Shown: positions 1 through 8,918, counted from the stretch's first letter. The stretch is 64,000 bases of DNA from JAEUHQ01 sp964538915 (GCA_964538915.1 CAZIFB010000016.1:25012-89011), one strand, 5' to 3'. Translations and numbers: made by a program. The notes: generated from the sequence alone by a model not told the origin.

Positions 1-3
1 CAG

Positions 4-501
4 GTGGTTGGCGGCGACCGGCCATCGCGCGAACGTGAGGGCGAATCGTCGGATGCCATGCCGGTGGAATTGCCCACGAGTTCTCCCGAAGGATCGCCAG
101 AGGAGTCCGGACCAGCATCGTTCCCTGGCGACTATCACGGTCCGCGGGACGCGAACCTCTTCGAAGTGTATTCGGTGTACAAGCTCGCTATGGAGACGGC
201 CGCGCGACGCCTCGCGGACCCGAGCCTGCGAGGTCTGGAACTGGCGTCCGTCAAGGACGCATTCCTTCGGCACTCGGCCTACATCACGTTGATTCAGCAA
301 CAGCGATTTCACCTCTATTTCCATGGCCGACGGACGCCTGACCAACGCGTGCCTGTCAACACCAAGGATGTCGTCTATCATTCGACGGGTATGGGGGACA
401 TGCAGGTGACGTTCGAACTGCGTCGCTCCGAGTTTCCCGACATGTTCGAGGCCTTGGATGAGTTGACAAAGCGATTTCAGATGGGCGGCGCTGCGCGTTA
501 G
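4..501 (+). CDS. hypothetical protein, start uncertain
   Basis: I do not recognise this protein. The frame is open from a GTG at 4 (165 residues), and the true start may lie before the window; ATG at 58 is an equally good start and gives 147 residues. The first 45 or so residues are rich in Ser, Pro, Glu and Gly and are probably disordered. A helical part follows (around LFEVYSVYKLAMETAARR), then a mixed part with STGMGDMQVTFEL near the end. No signal peptide, membrane segment or known motif is visible. Its bases are clearly less GC-rich than all its neighbours, with many A/T third positions, which could mean later acquisition. It is followed by 82 bases without a gene before the next operon. 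Confidence 0.6.
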   Translation: MVGGDRPSREREGESSDAMPVELPTSSPEGSPEESGPASFPGDYHGPRDANLFEVYSVYKLAMETAARRLADPSLRGLELASVKDAFLRHSAYITLIQQQRFHLYFHGRRTPDQRVPVNTKDVVYHSTGMGDMQVTFELRRSEFPDMFEALDELTKRFQMGGAAR

Positions 502-583
502 TGCTGCGAGCTCAGTCGGGTGGTGCGTCTCTGCTGCGCGGATCGGCCTGCCTGCTGTCTCTTCGGCTGCTTAGCATGACGGC

Positions 584-2188
584 ATGTTCGCCGTCGTGCT
601 CGCCGCTGCGTTCGCCGCGTTCCCGCAGGACCTCGTGCTCACGAATGCGAAGGTGCACACCGGTGCATCGACACCGCACGAAGGTCGCATCGTCGTGCGC
701 GACGGGAGGATCGCTCCGCCCGACGCAGAACCGCCGCCGGGCGCGACGACGATCGACCTGCACGGTGCGTTCGTGTTGCCCGGCCTGCAGGACGCGCACG
801 GGCACCTGCTCGGGCTCGGCACGTCGCTCGTCGAGGTGAACCTCGTCGGCACGAAGTCGTACGACGAAGTGATCGAGCGTGTCGCCGCCGCGGCCGCGAA
901 GACGAGGCCGGGCGACTGGGTGTTCGGGCGCGGCTGGGACCAGAACGACTGGCCGGACACCGCGATGCCGCACCACGCGGAGCTGACCGCCGCGGTGCCC
1001 GAGCATCCGGTGTGGCTCGTGCGCATCGACGGCCATGCGGGGCTGCTGAACCAGCGCGGGCTGTTCCTGTCGGGCATCCGTGCGGGGAGCGAGGCGCCCG
1101 CGGGCGGGGAGATCCTGTTCGACGAGCACGGCGAACCGACCGGCGTGCTCGTCGACGCGGCGATGGCGGCGGTGCCGAAGCACGATCCGACCTTCGCCGA
1201 GATCAAGGAGCGTCTGCTGCGTGCCCAGGACGAGTGCCTGCGGCACGGTCTCACGTGCGTGCACGACGCCGGCATCACGCAGGGCGAGCTCGAACAGTTG
1301 CGGCTGCTCCACTTCGAAGGCAAGTGGCGCCTGCGCGTCTACGCGATGGTCGCGGAGTCGGAGCGCGAGCTGATCCGCAAGGGTCCGTGGGAGAGCAAGG
1401 ACGGGCTGCTCACCGTGCGCGCGGTGAAGGGGTACGCCGACGGCGCGCTCGGCTCGCGCGGGGCAGAACTGCTCGAACCGTATGCGGACCGCCCGACGTC
1501 GCGGGGCCTTCAGGGCATGCCGAAGGCGAAGCTGCAGGAACTCGCGCAGCGCTGCGCGGACGCCGGCATGCAGCTGTGTGTGCACGCGATCGGCGACCGG
1601 GCGAACCGGAACGTTCTCGACGCGTACGCCGCGGTGAAGGTCGAAGGCGGCCTCGCGTCGCGGCGCTTCCGCATCGAGCACGCGCAGGTCGTCGCCGCCG
1701 ACGACGTCGTGCGCTTCCGCGACCTCGGCGTGATCCCGTCGATGCAGCCGACGCACCTGACGTCCGACATGCCGTGGGCGCCGGAGAGGCTCGGGCCGGA
1801 GCGCGTGAAGCTCGCGTACGCGTGGCGTTCGTTCCTGGCGATCGGGGTGCCCGTGCCGTTCGGCAGCGACTTCCCGGTGGAGTCGGTCGATCCGCGCAAG
1901 GGCCTGTTCGCGGCCGTGACCACGCGCGCCGAGCAGGGCGGGCCCGCGCAGGGGTTCCGCCCGGACCAGAAGCTCTCGCGCGAGGAGGCGATCGCCGGCT
2001 TCACCAGGCACGCCGCGTTCGCGATGTTCGCGGAGGACCGCCTCGGCACGATCGAGCCGGGCAAGGTCGCCGACCTCACGGTCTTCGACCGCGATCTGCG
2101 CACGTGCCCCGAGGACGAACTGCTCGAGGCGAAGGTCGTGCTGACCGTCGTCGGCGGGCAGGTGGTCCACGACGCCCGCGGCCAGTAG
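584..2188 (+). CDS. exported amidohydrolase, amidohydrolase-3 (YtcJ-like) family
   Basis: A 534-residue metal-dependent hydrolase of the amidohydrolase-3/YtcJ family, whose substrates are usually unknown amides or cyclic imides. A short hydrophobic start (MFAVVLAAAFAAFPQ) looks like a signal peptide. The metal-binding HxH motif is DAHGH at residues 70-74. Further family positions are visible as VHAIGDRANR, RIEHAQ and FGSDFPVE, the last giving the catalytic Asp. The C-terminal LGTIEPGKVADLTVFD is the usual composite beta-sandwich end. A TAGCAT box at 572-577 ends six bases before the ATG, so the mRNA may be leaderless. The gene is the first of a tight three-gene run with larE (13-base gap) and an M28 peptidase. 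Confidence 0.9.
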   Translation: MFAVVLAAAFAAFPQDLVLTNAKVHTGASTPHEGRIVVRDGRIAPPDAEPPPGATTIDLHGAFVLPGLQDAHGHLLGLGTSLVEVNLVGTKSYDEVIERVAAAAAKTRPGDWVFGRGWDQNDWPDTAMPHHAELTAAVPEHPVWLVRIDGHAGLLNQRGLFLSGIRAGSEAPAGGEILFDEHGEPTGVLVDAAMAAVPKHDPTFAEIKERLLRAQDECLRHGLTCVHDAGITQGELEQLRLLHFEGKWRLRVYAMVAESERELIRKGPWESKDGLLTVRAVKGYADGALGSRGAELLEPYADRPTSRGLQGMPKAKLQELAQRCADAGMQLCVHAIGDRANRNVLDAYAAVKVEGGLASRRFRIEHAQVVAADDVVRFRDLGVIPSMQPTHLTSDMPWAPERLGPERVKLAYAWRSFLAIGVPVPFGSDFPVESVDPRKGLFAAVTTRAEQGGPAQGFRPDQKLSREEAIAGFTRHAAFAMFAEDRLGTIEPGKVADLTVFDRDLRTCPEDELLEAKVVLTVVGGQVVHDARGQ

Positions 2189-2201
2189 AACGGAGCGCCT
2201 C

Positions 2202-3038
2202 ATGCTGCCCGCGACCGCGTCCCTGCCGTACGAGAGAAAGCTCGAGCACCTGCGTGCGTCGCTGGCGCGGTTGCGCGGCGCGGTGGTCGCGTTCTCGGGC
2301 GGCGTCGACTCCACGGCGTTGCTGCACGCGTGCCGGACGGCGCTCGGCGATCGCGCCGTCGCGGTGACCGCCGACTCGCCGTCGTTGCCGCGGGCCGAAC
2401 TCGCCGAGGCGACGGCGCTCGCCGCGGAGATCGGAGTGCGGCACGTCGTGCTCCCGACGCACGAACTCGAACGCCCCGACTACCGCAAGAACGCCGGCGA
2501 TCGCTGCTACCACTGCAAGAAGGAGCTGTTCACGACCGTCGCGCAGCGGCGCGCCGAGGTCGCTCCCGCGGAGTGGAGCGTCGTCTACGGCGCGATCACG
2601 GACGACCTCGGCGACCACCGTCCGGGGCAGAAGGCTGCCGCGGAGCACGGTGTGCTCGCACCGCTCGTCGACGCAGGTTTCGCAAAGGACGACGTGCGCC
2701 GTTACAGCCGCGACGCCGGTCTGCGCACGGCGGACAAGCCGAGCTTCGCGTGCCTGTCGTCGCGGGTGCCGCACGGCACGGCGATCGACCTCGCGGTGCT
2801 CGCCCGGATCGAAGCCGCCGAGGCGGCGATGCGCGAACTCGGCTTCCGCCAGTTCCGTGTGCGTCACCACGAGCAGCTCGCGCGCGTCGAGGTCGGTGCC
2901 GAGGAGCTGCCGCGCGCGTTCGACGAGCGCGTCGCGATCGGGGAACGGCTGAAGGCGGCGGGCTATCTCTTCGTCGCCCTCGACGTGTTCGGCTACCGCA
3001 GCGGCTCGATGAACGTGCTGCTCGAACGAGGCTCCTGA
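2202..3038 (+). CDS. larE: LarE-like ATP-dependent sacrificial sulfur transferase
   Basis: A 278-residue member of the LarE branch of PP-loop ATPases. LarE gives up the sulfur of its own cysteine to build the nickel-pincer cofactor of lactate racemase and related enzymes. The PP-loop is FSGGVDST at about residues 31-38, the family motif DRCYHCKKEL follows at about 100, and KPSFACLSSR places a cysteine at about residue 184, the position of the sacrificial Cys in Lactobacillus LarE. The closing EVGAEELPRAFDE and DVFGYRSGSMN are also typical. No larB, larC or larA lies nearby, so its client enzyme must be elsewhere or it serves another thiolation. It overlaps the next gene by one base (TGATG). 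Confidence 0.9.
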   Translation: MLPATASLPYERKLEHLRASLARLRGAVVAFSGGVDSTALLHACRTALGDRAVAVTADSPSLPRAELAEATALAAEIGVRHVVLPTHELERPDYRKNAGDRCYHCKKELFTTVAQRRAEVAPAEWSVVYGAITDDLGDHRPGQKAAAEHGVLAPLVDAGFAKDDVRRYSRDAGLRTADKPSFACLSSRVPHGTAIDLAVLARIEAAEAAMRELGFRQFRVRHHEQLARVEVGAEELPRAFDERVAIGERLKAAGYLFVALDVFGYRSGSMNVLLERGS

Positions 3039-4402
3039 TGTCGCGAATGCTCCTGCGTCTGCTCCCCGTCGTGCTCGCCTGCGCGGGCACCGTTCGTTGC
3101 CAGGGTCCCGTCGTCGCGGAGCGCATCACCGAGGCGCGGGTTCGCGAAGTCGTGACATGGCTCGCTGCGGACGAGAGGGCGGGACGCGACACCGGCAGCC
3201 CGGAACTCGAGCAGGCGGCCGACTGGCTCGGCGAACGCTTCGCCGCGGCGGGGCTCGTGGCGCTGAAGGGCGGTTCGTGGTTCCACGAGTACACGCTGCC
3301 CGGGATCCGCCTCGATTCGCGCGCGATCACGCTGAAGCTCGTGCGCAAGGAGAAGGACAAGAGCGCCGAGTTCGTGCTGAAGCCCGACGAGGACGTTCGT
3401 CTCCTGCGACCCGCGGACCTCGTGAGCGGTGAGGAGGAGTGCACGGTCGGCCTGATGAACGATCCGGTGTTGCAGCGGATGATCGACGCGCCGTCGGCAC
3501 GCCGCGCGGTGGCGCTGGAGGTGCCGGTGGACCACCCGTTCTGGAAGCGCGCCGCCGGTGCGCACGACCGCCTGGGGGCGGTGCGCGGCGCTTCGCGGCC
3601 CGTGTTCCTCGTTCGTCCCGGTGTCCTGCCCGAGCAGGCGCCGGAGCAGGAAGTGGCCTGGACCGCGACGTGGACCTTGCCCGCGGCGGAGAAGAAGGAC
3701 GTTCCGCTGCGCAACGTCACAGCGACGTTGCCGGGCACCGACAAGAAGGACGAGTTCGTCGTCGTGAGCGCGCACTACGACCACATCGGCACCGGGAGGC
3801 CGGTCGATGGCGACGCGATCTACAACGGTGCGGACGACGACGCGAGTGGGACCACGGCGGTCGTGCTGCTCGCGGAGGCGCTGGCGAAGATGCCGGCTCC
3901 GCGGCGTACGCTCCTGTTCGTCTGCTTCTCGGCCGAGGAGCGCGGGCTCGAAGGTTCGGCCGCGTTCTGCAAGCGGCCGCCGGTGCCGCGCGAGGGCATC
4001 GTCGCGAACCTGAATCTCGAGATGCTCGGCCGTCCCGAGCCCGGCAAGGAGGGCAAGGCCTGGGTCACCGGGTCGGGCTACAGCGACTTCGCGGAGATCG
4101 TGGGGGCGGCGCTGAAGCGCGGCGGCGTCGAACTGATCGACTTCCGCATGGCGGACCAGCTGTTCGCGGCGAGCGACAACTGGTCGTTCGTACGCCACGG
4201 GATCGTCGCGCACTCGTTGAGCGCCGGCTCACTGCACACCGACTACCACCGCCCGAGCGACGAAGTCGATCGGCTCGACATTCCGCACATGACGAGGGTC
4301 ATCCGCGCGCTGGTCGAGGTCGTGCGTGAGTTCGCGAACCGCGACGCGCGGCCGGAGTGGAACGAGAAGGGCAAGGCGCGCATCGCGCGAGGCAGGCGGT
4401 GA
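3038..4402 (+). CDS. exported M28-family zinc peptidase
   Basis: A 454-residue secreted peptidase of family M28 (di-zinc aminopeptidases). The signal peptide is MSRMLLRLLPVVLACAGTVRC, and the catalytic domain fills the second half. Metal and catalytic positions are readable: HYDH (H246, D248), ADDDASGT (D266-D268), AEERGLEG (E300, E301) and HTDYHRPSDE (H400). At the fourth ligand, where the family nearly always has Asp in NxDMxG, this protein has NLEMLG with Glu328. The residues before 230 form an unassigned insert-like part. The ATG overlaps the larE stop by one base; the frame stays open far upstream inside larE, but only this ATG gives a signal peptide. Confidence 0.88.
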   Translation: MSRMLLRLLPVVLACAGTVRCQGPVVAERITEARVREVVTWLAADERAGRDTGSPELEQAADWLGERFAAAGLVALKGGSWFHEYTLPGIRLDSRAITLKLVRKEKDKSAEFVLKPDEDVRLLRPADLVSGEEECTVGLMNDPVLQRMIDAPSARRAVALEVPVDHPFWKRAAGAHDRLGAVRGASRPVFLVRPGVLPEQAPEQEVAWTATWTLPAAEKKDVPLRNVTATLPGTDKKDEFVVVSAHYDHIGTGRPVDGDAIYNGADDDASGTTAVVLLAEALAKMPAPRRTLLFVCFSAEERGLEGSAAFCKRPPVPREGIVANLNLEMLGRPEPGKEGKAWVTGSGYSDFAEIVGAALKRGGVELIDFRMADQLFAASDNWSFVRHGIVAHSLSAGSLHTDYHRPSDEVDRLDIPHMTRVIRALVEVVREFANRDARPEWNEKGKARIARGRR

Positions 4403-4465
4403 TCGCGCCTGCTCGGCGCGCCGCGGGGCCGGATGCGTCGGTTCGTTCCGGACGGCGCCCGATGC

Positions 4466-5038
4466 TCAGAGATCGTTCTGGCCGCGGTTCTTGATCACCA
4501 TCGGCGCCCATTGGCGCGGCGTGCGCGGCGCGGCCGGGGGATCCAGCGGTTCATCTTCGGTCTCCGGCGTAGCGATGCAGCGGATGCGCCACGACCAGCC
4601 GGGTTCGAGGTGTGCCCCGTAGGTCGGGGTGCGCAGCTCGTCCGAGTAGTAGCTGCCGCGGGCGAGTGGGATCGGCACCGGGACGATGCAGTTCACCGAC
4701 TGGCTCGACACCACCTCGTGGCGCGCATCGAGCACGTCGAGCGACACCCACGCCTTCACGATCGGCCGCGTCGTGCGGTTCTGGTAGTGGAAGCGGCACT
4801 TCAGGTATTCGCCGCCCGGCCAGCCGTCGAGGCTGATCTCCCGGACGGTGACGCGGCCGTCCTCGGGGAAGTCGAACGCGATCGGCGTCGTGTTCTGCTG
4901 CCGAAACACCTGCTGCTGGGCTCGCAGGTCGTCCAGTTCGGCCACCAGCGGGTGGACCGTCGTCTCGGTGGAGGCGGAAACCGCGCAGGCCGCTGCGAAG
5001 AGCAACGGCAAGGCGACGAGGATCGTGGGGATGTTCAT
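4466..5038 (-). CDS. small lipoprotein, possibly YcfL-like
   Basis: A 190-residue exported protein. The N-terminus MNIPTILVALPLLFAAACAV is a signal sequence with a weak lipobox (AAAC), so the mature protein is probably a lipoprotein anchored by Cys18. The body is beta-rich, with GEYLKCRFHYQNRTTRPIVK and later GWSWRIRC, which suggests an immunoglobulin-like fold of the DUF1425/YcfL kind; this assignment is tentative. The tail is rich in Pro. The start was chosen for the signal peptide; the frame is open further upstream but without a credible protein. It lies downstream of a larger lipoprotein gene on the same strand, separated by a long perfect hairpin just before its start codon. Confidence 0.72.
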   Translation of the reverse strand: MNIPTILVALPLLFAAACAVSASTETTVHPLVAELDDLRAQQQVFRQQNTTPIAFDFPEDGRVTVREISLDGWPGGEYLKCRFHYQNRTTRPIVKAWVSLDVLDARHEVVSSQSVNCIVPVPIPLARGSYYSDELRTPTYGAHLEPGWSWRIRCIATPETEDEPLDPPAAPRTPRQWAPMVIKNRGQNDL

Positions 5039-5040
5039 GG

Positions 5041-5077
5041 CGCGCGCCGCCAGCAAGGATCGTTCCTGCGGCGCGCG
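5041..5077 (-). promoter_or_regulatory. 10-bp inverted repeat just before a start codon
   Basis: CGCGCGCCGC at 5041-5050 and GCGGCGCGCG at 5068-5077 are perfect reverse complements, and the 17-base loop can fold again (AGGA/TCCT). On the minus strand the structure ends two bases before the ATG of the lipoprotein gene and begins 26 bases after the stop of the gene upstream. There is no T tract, so it is not a standard terminator. It could hide the start codon of the downstream gene. Confidence 0.5.
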
Positions 5078-5103
5078 TCGTAAAGCCCCGGCGGCGAGGC
5101 GGC

Positions 5104-6918
5104 TCAGCGCGACGCGCTGAACTTCCCGACCACCGTGTGGTCGTGGTGCAGGCCGGCCGAGTCGGTGTTCGTGAGGCGGGTCTCCGTGCTGCCGTCCCAG
5201 ACGAACAGGTCGGTGTTCGTGTTCGTGCCGACGACGCGCGTGAACAGGATGGTGCCGTCCGCGGTCTTCGCCTGGAAGGCGTCGTTGCCCGCCGTGTTGC
5301 TGAGGACGACCGACGTCGTGCCCGAAGCGTCCCACATCGACAGGTCGGTCTGGCTGCTCGCGGTGAGCGAGTAGACGAAGTCGCCGGCGTCGAGGCCGTC
5401 GCCGCCGAACGCGAGACCGGTGCCGGTGATCGCGCTGCCCCAGGTCCCGGCCGACACGTCGAACACGTTCAGCGCCGTGCCGTCGGTTCGCTGACCGACC
5501 ACGTCACCGTTCGTGAGCGTGCCGATCGTCGTCTCGACGGCGCCGCCGGCGGCCCACGTCTGCGTCGACGGCGACGCAACGAGCGACACGGCGAGCAGGC
5601 TCGAGGTCGTGCCGCTCGGGCGAACGAAGGCCCACGCGGTCGTGCCGTCGCTCGACACGCCGAGCACCTGCGACACGTCGCTGCCGTTGCGCACGGTGGC
5701 ATTGGTGCCGGTGTCGAGGTCGTAGAAGAACGCGTCGGTCTCGCTCGGCGTCGACACGAGATCGGTGCGGCCGAAAACCACTTCGTTGCCGGCGCCGATC
5801 GCCTCGAACTCGTCCCAGTCCGCGCTCGCACCGGTCAGCGTGCTGATCTCGGTCGTGTCGCCGGTCGACGGGTTCCACGAGCAGAGATCGCTGGTGGTGC
5901 CCGACTGGGCCATGAACACGACGTGGCTGTTGGTGCCGCGCGCTGCGTAGACCTTGTCGCGCGAGTCGAGTGCGCTCACGTCGGCGCCGATCTCCACGAG
6001 GCCGGTCGCCACCTTGTAGTAGAAGAGGTCGTGCGGGCCGGTGGCGCTGACGCGCGAGATCACGATGCCGCCGTTCGGCAGGGTCGCCTCGAGCTGCTCG
6101 TCGGTCGCTGCCGTGGCCACGGCGAACGTCTCGTCCTCGGTCGGGTCGTACGCGTAGACGTCGGCCTGGCCGCCGACGGCGACTTCGTAGAACACGAGGT
6201 CGGCCGAGTTCACCAGCACCGTGTTGGTCGAGAGCAGGTTCTCCGCGAGAACGCGCGTCGTGCCGGTGACGGGGTTGTGCAGGAAGAGCTTCCTCGAGTT
6301 CGTCGCGCCCGCGGTGAAGAGCACCTTGTTGTCGCTCGTGTGGTTCGCGTACGCCGGGTTCGTCTCGTCGCCGCCGAGTTCCGTGTTCTGGCGCGAGAAC
6401 GTGTCGAACAGGAAGAGCCGCGACGGGCCCGAGGTCGTGTGGTAGACGACGCGGCTGTCGGACAACGTGGCGTCGACGCGCGGCTGCGACACGGACGCGG
6501 TGACGCGCACGAAGGCGTTCGTCGCGGAGTCGAGCAGCATCAGGCCCTGGTCGTCTTCGCGCACGGCGACGAGGTTCGCCGAAGTGACCTTCACCTTGAA
6601 CGAGCCGGTGTTGGTCTTGGCGCCGTCGGTCACCGAGAACTCGACGTCGTACGTTCCGATCGTGTCGAACGTGTTCGTGTAGACACTGCCCGCGAACGAT
6701 CCGCCGCCGGAATCGACCGTGTAGGCGAGCGTCGCGCCTTCGCGGTCGGTGACGTAGTCAGCGACGTCGAGGGACAGCGGGGTGCCGCCGGCGACGAGCT
6801 GTGGCGGCACGGACTCGATGCGCGGAGCGGCGTTGCCTACGTTGCTGCCGCCGCCGCACGCGGCCAGCGTGGTGGCCGTGGCGAGCAGGAGCGTGGTGAG
6901 CGTCGGGCGATGGACCAT
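5104..6918 (-). CDS. lipoprotein with Ig/PKD-like domain and beta-propeller
   Basis: A 604-residue exported lipoprotein. MVHRPTLTTLLLATATTLAAC is a clear signal sequence with lipobox LAAC, followed by GGGSN. Residues about 30-115 form an Ig/PKD-like domain (SLDVADYVTDREGATLAYTV, then YDVEFSVTDG). The rest is a run of blades of the TolB/WD40-like type, each about 45 residues, with phrases such as LFLFDTFSRQ, LFLHNPVTGTTRV, DVYAYDPTEDE and LFYYKVATG that read as a value attached to a named state. Such proteins bind or scaffold at the cell surface; no catalytic residues are evident. The start was chosen for the lipobox. Codon use fits the neighbours. Confidence 0.82.
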   Translation of the reverse strand: MVHRPTLTTLLLATATTLAACGGGSNVGNAAPRIESVPPQLVAGGTPLSLDVADYVTDREGATLAYTVDSGGGSFAGSVYTNTFDTIGTYDVEFSVTDGAKTNTGSFKVKVTSANLVAVREDDQGLMLLDSATNAFVRVTASVSQPRVDATLSDSRVVYHTTSGPSRLFLFDTFSRQNTELGGDETNPAYANHTSDNKVLFTAGATNSRKLFLHNPVTGTTRVLAENLLSTNTVLVNSADLVFYEVAVGGQADVYAYDPTEDETFAVATAATDEQLEATLPNGGIVISRVSATGPHDLFYYKVATGLVEIGADVSALDSRDKVYAARGTNSHVVFMAQSGTTSDLCSWNPSTGDTTEISTLTGASADWDEFEAIGAGNEVVFGRTDLVSTPSETDAFFYDLDTGTNATVRNGSDVSQVLGVSSDGTTAWAFVRPSGTTSSLLAVSLVASPSTQTWAAGGAVETTIGTLTNGDVVGQRTDGTALNVFDVSAGTWGSAITGTGLAFGGDGLDAGDFVYSLTASSQTDLSMWDASGTTSVVLSNTAGNDAFQAKTADGTILFTRVVGTNTNTDLFVWDGSTETRLTNTDSAGLHHDHTVVGKFSASR

Positions 6919-7053
6919 GGGAAGTCGTCTCTCTGGATGCAGTGCTGGTTCTGAAACTGGACGCTCGGCCATCGACCGTAGCGAGGTTCGGCACTGAGGC
7001 GCTTCTCGACGCCGCCGTGGCATCGCCCGGAGGCGCACGCGGTTGCGGCGCGG

Positions 7054-8907
7054 CTACGGTGCGATCGGGCGTCGCGCGGCGCCGAACGGCTTCTGCGCGC
7101 GGAGCACGACGTCGACTTCCTGCACGACGTCGTTGTGGGTGCGGATCACGTGGTCGAGCTCGTTCTGCCGCGCGGGATCGGCCTGCAGCCACTTCTGCCA
7201 GTGGGGATCGAGCCGTATCGACACCGACGCGATCGCGAAGTCGACACCGAGGTACTCCGCGAGTGGAGTGCCGGGCAGACCGCGCACGGCCCAGTCTCGG
7301 TTCGCGTCGAGACTGAAGTGCAGGAACATCTCCGGGACGATCGCGCGGACGTGCGTCGGGTCCTGCAGGAAGTCGCGGTGGCGCGGATGGGGGACGACGA
7401 TCCGCACGGACGCGCCGGGGGCGCACACGCGGTACAGCTCCCGCCAGATGCCGAGGAACGTCGGCGTGTCGCGACCGAGGTGCTCGAGCACGTGCTTCAG
7501 CAGCACCTCGTCGGCGCAGTCGTCGGGGAAGGGCCAGGGGAGCGACTCGAGATCGACGACTCGGTCGGGGTTGGCCGCGGCGAACGCGTCGACGTTGACC
7601 CAGCCCGTGAGGCGGTCCTTGCCGCAGCCGAGGTTCAGGCGAAGGCGCTCGCGCGGCCGCGGTGGCGACGCGGCGCGGCCGGTGGCACGTTCGTAGTGCG
7701 CGACGAGGTCGTCCACGTAAGCGCCGAACGACGGTGGCGCCTGGAGCCGGCGCGCCCGCTCGGCGACTTCGCCGGGTGCGTCGATCCATCGCTGCAGGGC
7801 GGCTGCGAGTGCGCGCGGATCGCCCGCGGAGAACAGTTCGCTGCAGTCGCGCTGGACGTAGTCGGGGATGCCACCGATGCGTGCGCCGAGAACGGGCAGT
7901 CGCGCCGCCTGCATTTCGTCGACGACGAGCGGGCTGTGGTCGAGGCAGATCGACGGAACGACGCCGACATCGAGCCCGGCGAGGATCCGCGCGTGGTCCT
8001 CGTCGGCGAACGGACCGTGCCATTGCACGACGCCGCGCGGGTCCATGCGCCGCATCGCCTCCGCGTATGCGGGCGGTCCGGAGCCGTGCACGTGCACTTC
8101 GAACGAGCCGCGCAGGAGACGTGCGGCCTCGACGAGTACGTGCACACCCTTGATCGGGATCACCGAGCCGACGAAGCCGATCCGCAGCGGCCCGCTCGTG
8201 CGCGGCGCGCGGGCGCGGCCGACGGCGTTCCAGATCCGCTCGGCGCGGCCGTTGCCGAGGCGCAGCACCGGCAGCCATTCGGCGGGATAGCCGTTCTCGA
8301 CGAAGACGTCGCGTACGCTCGTCGACGTCGGGAGGCAGACGCCCACGTCGCGGACGAGAGTCTCGCGGATGCGGTCGCGCCGAGCGACGAAGGCCGCGCC
8401 GTTCTCCGTCGACTTCGTGCACGTCACGCACGTGTGTCCGTCCGGGGCGACGCCGCCGCACACGGCCAGATCGGGCAGTGTGAGGTAGAGCGTCGGGCAC
8501 AGCGCCCAGAAGTTGTACGGCGTGTAGACGCTCGGCACGCGCGCCGCGGCGGCGGCTTCCGCGATGCCCGCGGAGAGGCCGAGGAAGTTGTGGTAGTGCA
8601 CAACGTCGGGCGCGAACGTCGCGATCGCTTCGCGCACGATGCGGACGACGGCGGGATCGTGCAGTTCGCGAGCCGGGGCCTTGTCGTCGAGGAACGGTGT
8701 GGGCCGGTTGTGGATGCCGAGGCAGGTGATCGTGCCGTCGCGATGGGGGAGCGTGGCGTATGCCGGTTCGCCGGGCAGTGGCTCGGTCGCCGCGTGGAGC
8801 ACGAACACTTCGTGGCCGCGGGCCGCCAGTTCGTGCGCGATCTGGCGCGGCAGGATCGTCCCGCCGCCGCTGTCCGCCCATCCGAACATGGTCATCAGGA
8901 TGCGCAT
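7054..8907 (-). CDS. glycosyltransferase (GT4) fused to SAM-dependent methyltransferase
   Basis: A 617-residue two-domain enzyme. Residues 1-400 are a GT-B glycosyltransferase of family 4: MRILMTMFGWADSGGG at the start, IGFVGSVIPIKGVHVLVEA (243-261) opening the second half, and the nucleotide-sugar region SPLVVDEMQAARLPVLG (325-341). A cysteine-rich insert with CGGVAPDGHTCVTC (150-163) resembles zinc-binding inserts of some polysaccharide glycosyltransferases. Residues about 420-617 are a class I methyltransferase: LNLGCGKDRLTGWVNVD (424-440) is motif I, and DEVLLKHVLEHL follows. It is the last gene of the polysaccharide operon, so it probably adds a sugar and methylates the glycan. The first ATG giving MRILMT was taken; it begins 11 bases after the stop of the preceding gene. 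Confidence 0.88.
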   Translation of the reverse strand: MRILMTMFGWADSGGGTILPRQIAHELAARGHEVFVLHAATEPLPGEPAYATLPHRDGTITCLGIHNRPTPFLDDKAPARELHDPAVVRIVREAIATFAPDVVHYHNFLGLSAGIAEAAAAARVPSVYTPYNFWALCPTLYLTLPDLAVCGGVAPDGHTCVTCTKSTENGAAFVARRDRIRETLVRDVGVCLPTSTSVRDVFVENGYPAEWLPVLRLGNGRAERIWNAVGRARAPRTSGPLRIGFVGSVIPIKGVHVLVEAARLLRGSFEVHVHGSGPPAYAEAMRRMDPRGVVQWHGPFADEDHARILAGLDVGVVPSICLDHSPLVVDEMQAARLPVLGARIGGIPDYVQRDCSELFSAGDPRALAAALQRWIDAPGEVAERARRLQAPPSFGAYVDDLVAHYERATGRAASPPRPRERLRLNLGCGKDRLTGWVNVDAFAAANPDRVVDLESLPWPFPDDCADEVLLKHVLEHLGRDTPTFLGIWRELYRVCAPGASVRIVVPHPRHRDFLQDPTHVRAIVPEMFLHFSLDANRDWAVRGLPGTPLAEYLGVDFAIASVSIRLDPHWQKWLQADPARQNELDHVIRTHNDVVQEVDVVLRAQKPFGAARRPIAP

Positions 8908-8918
8908 GGCCGGTGGAC

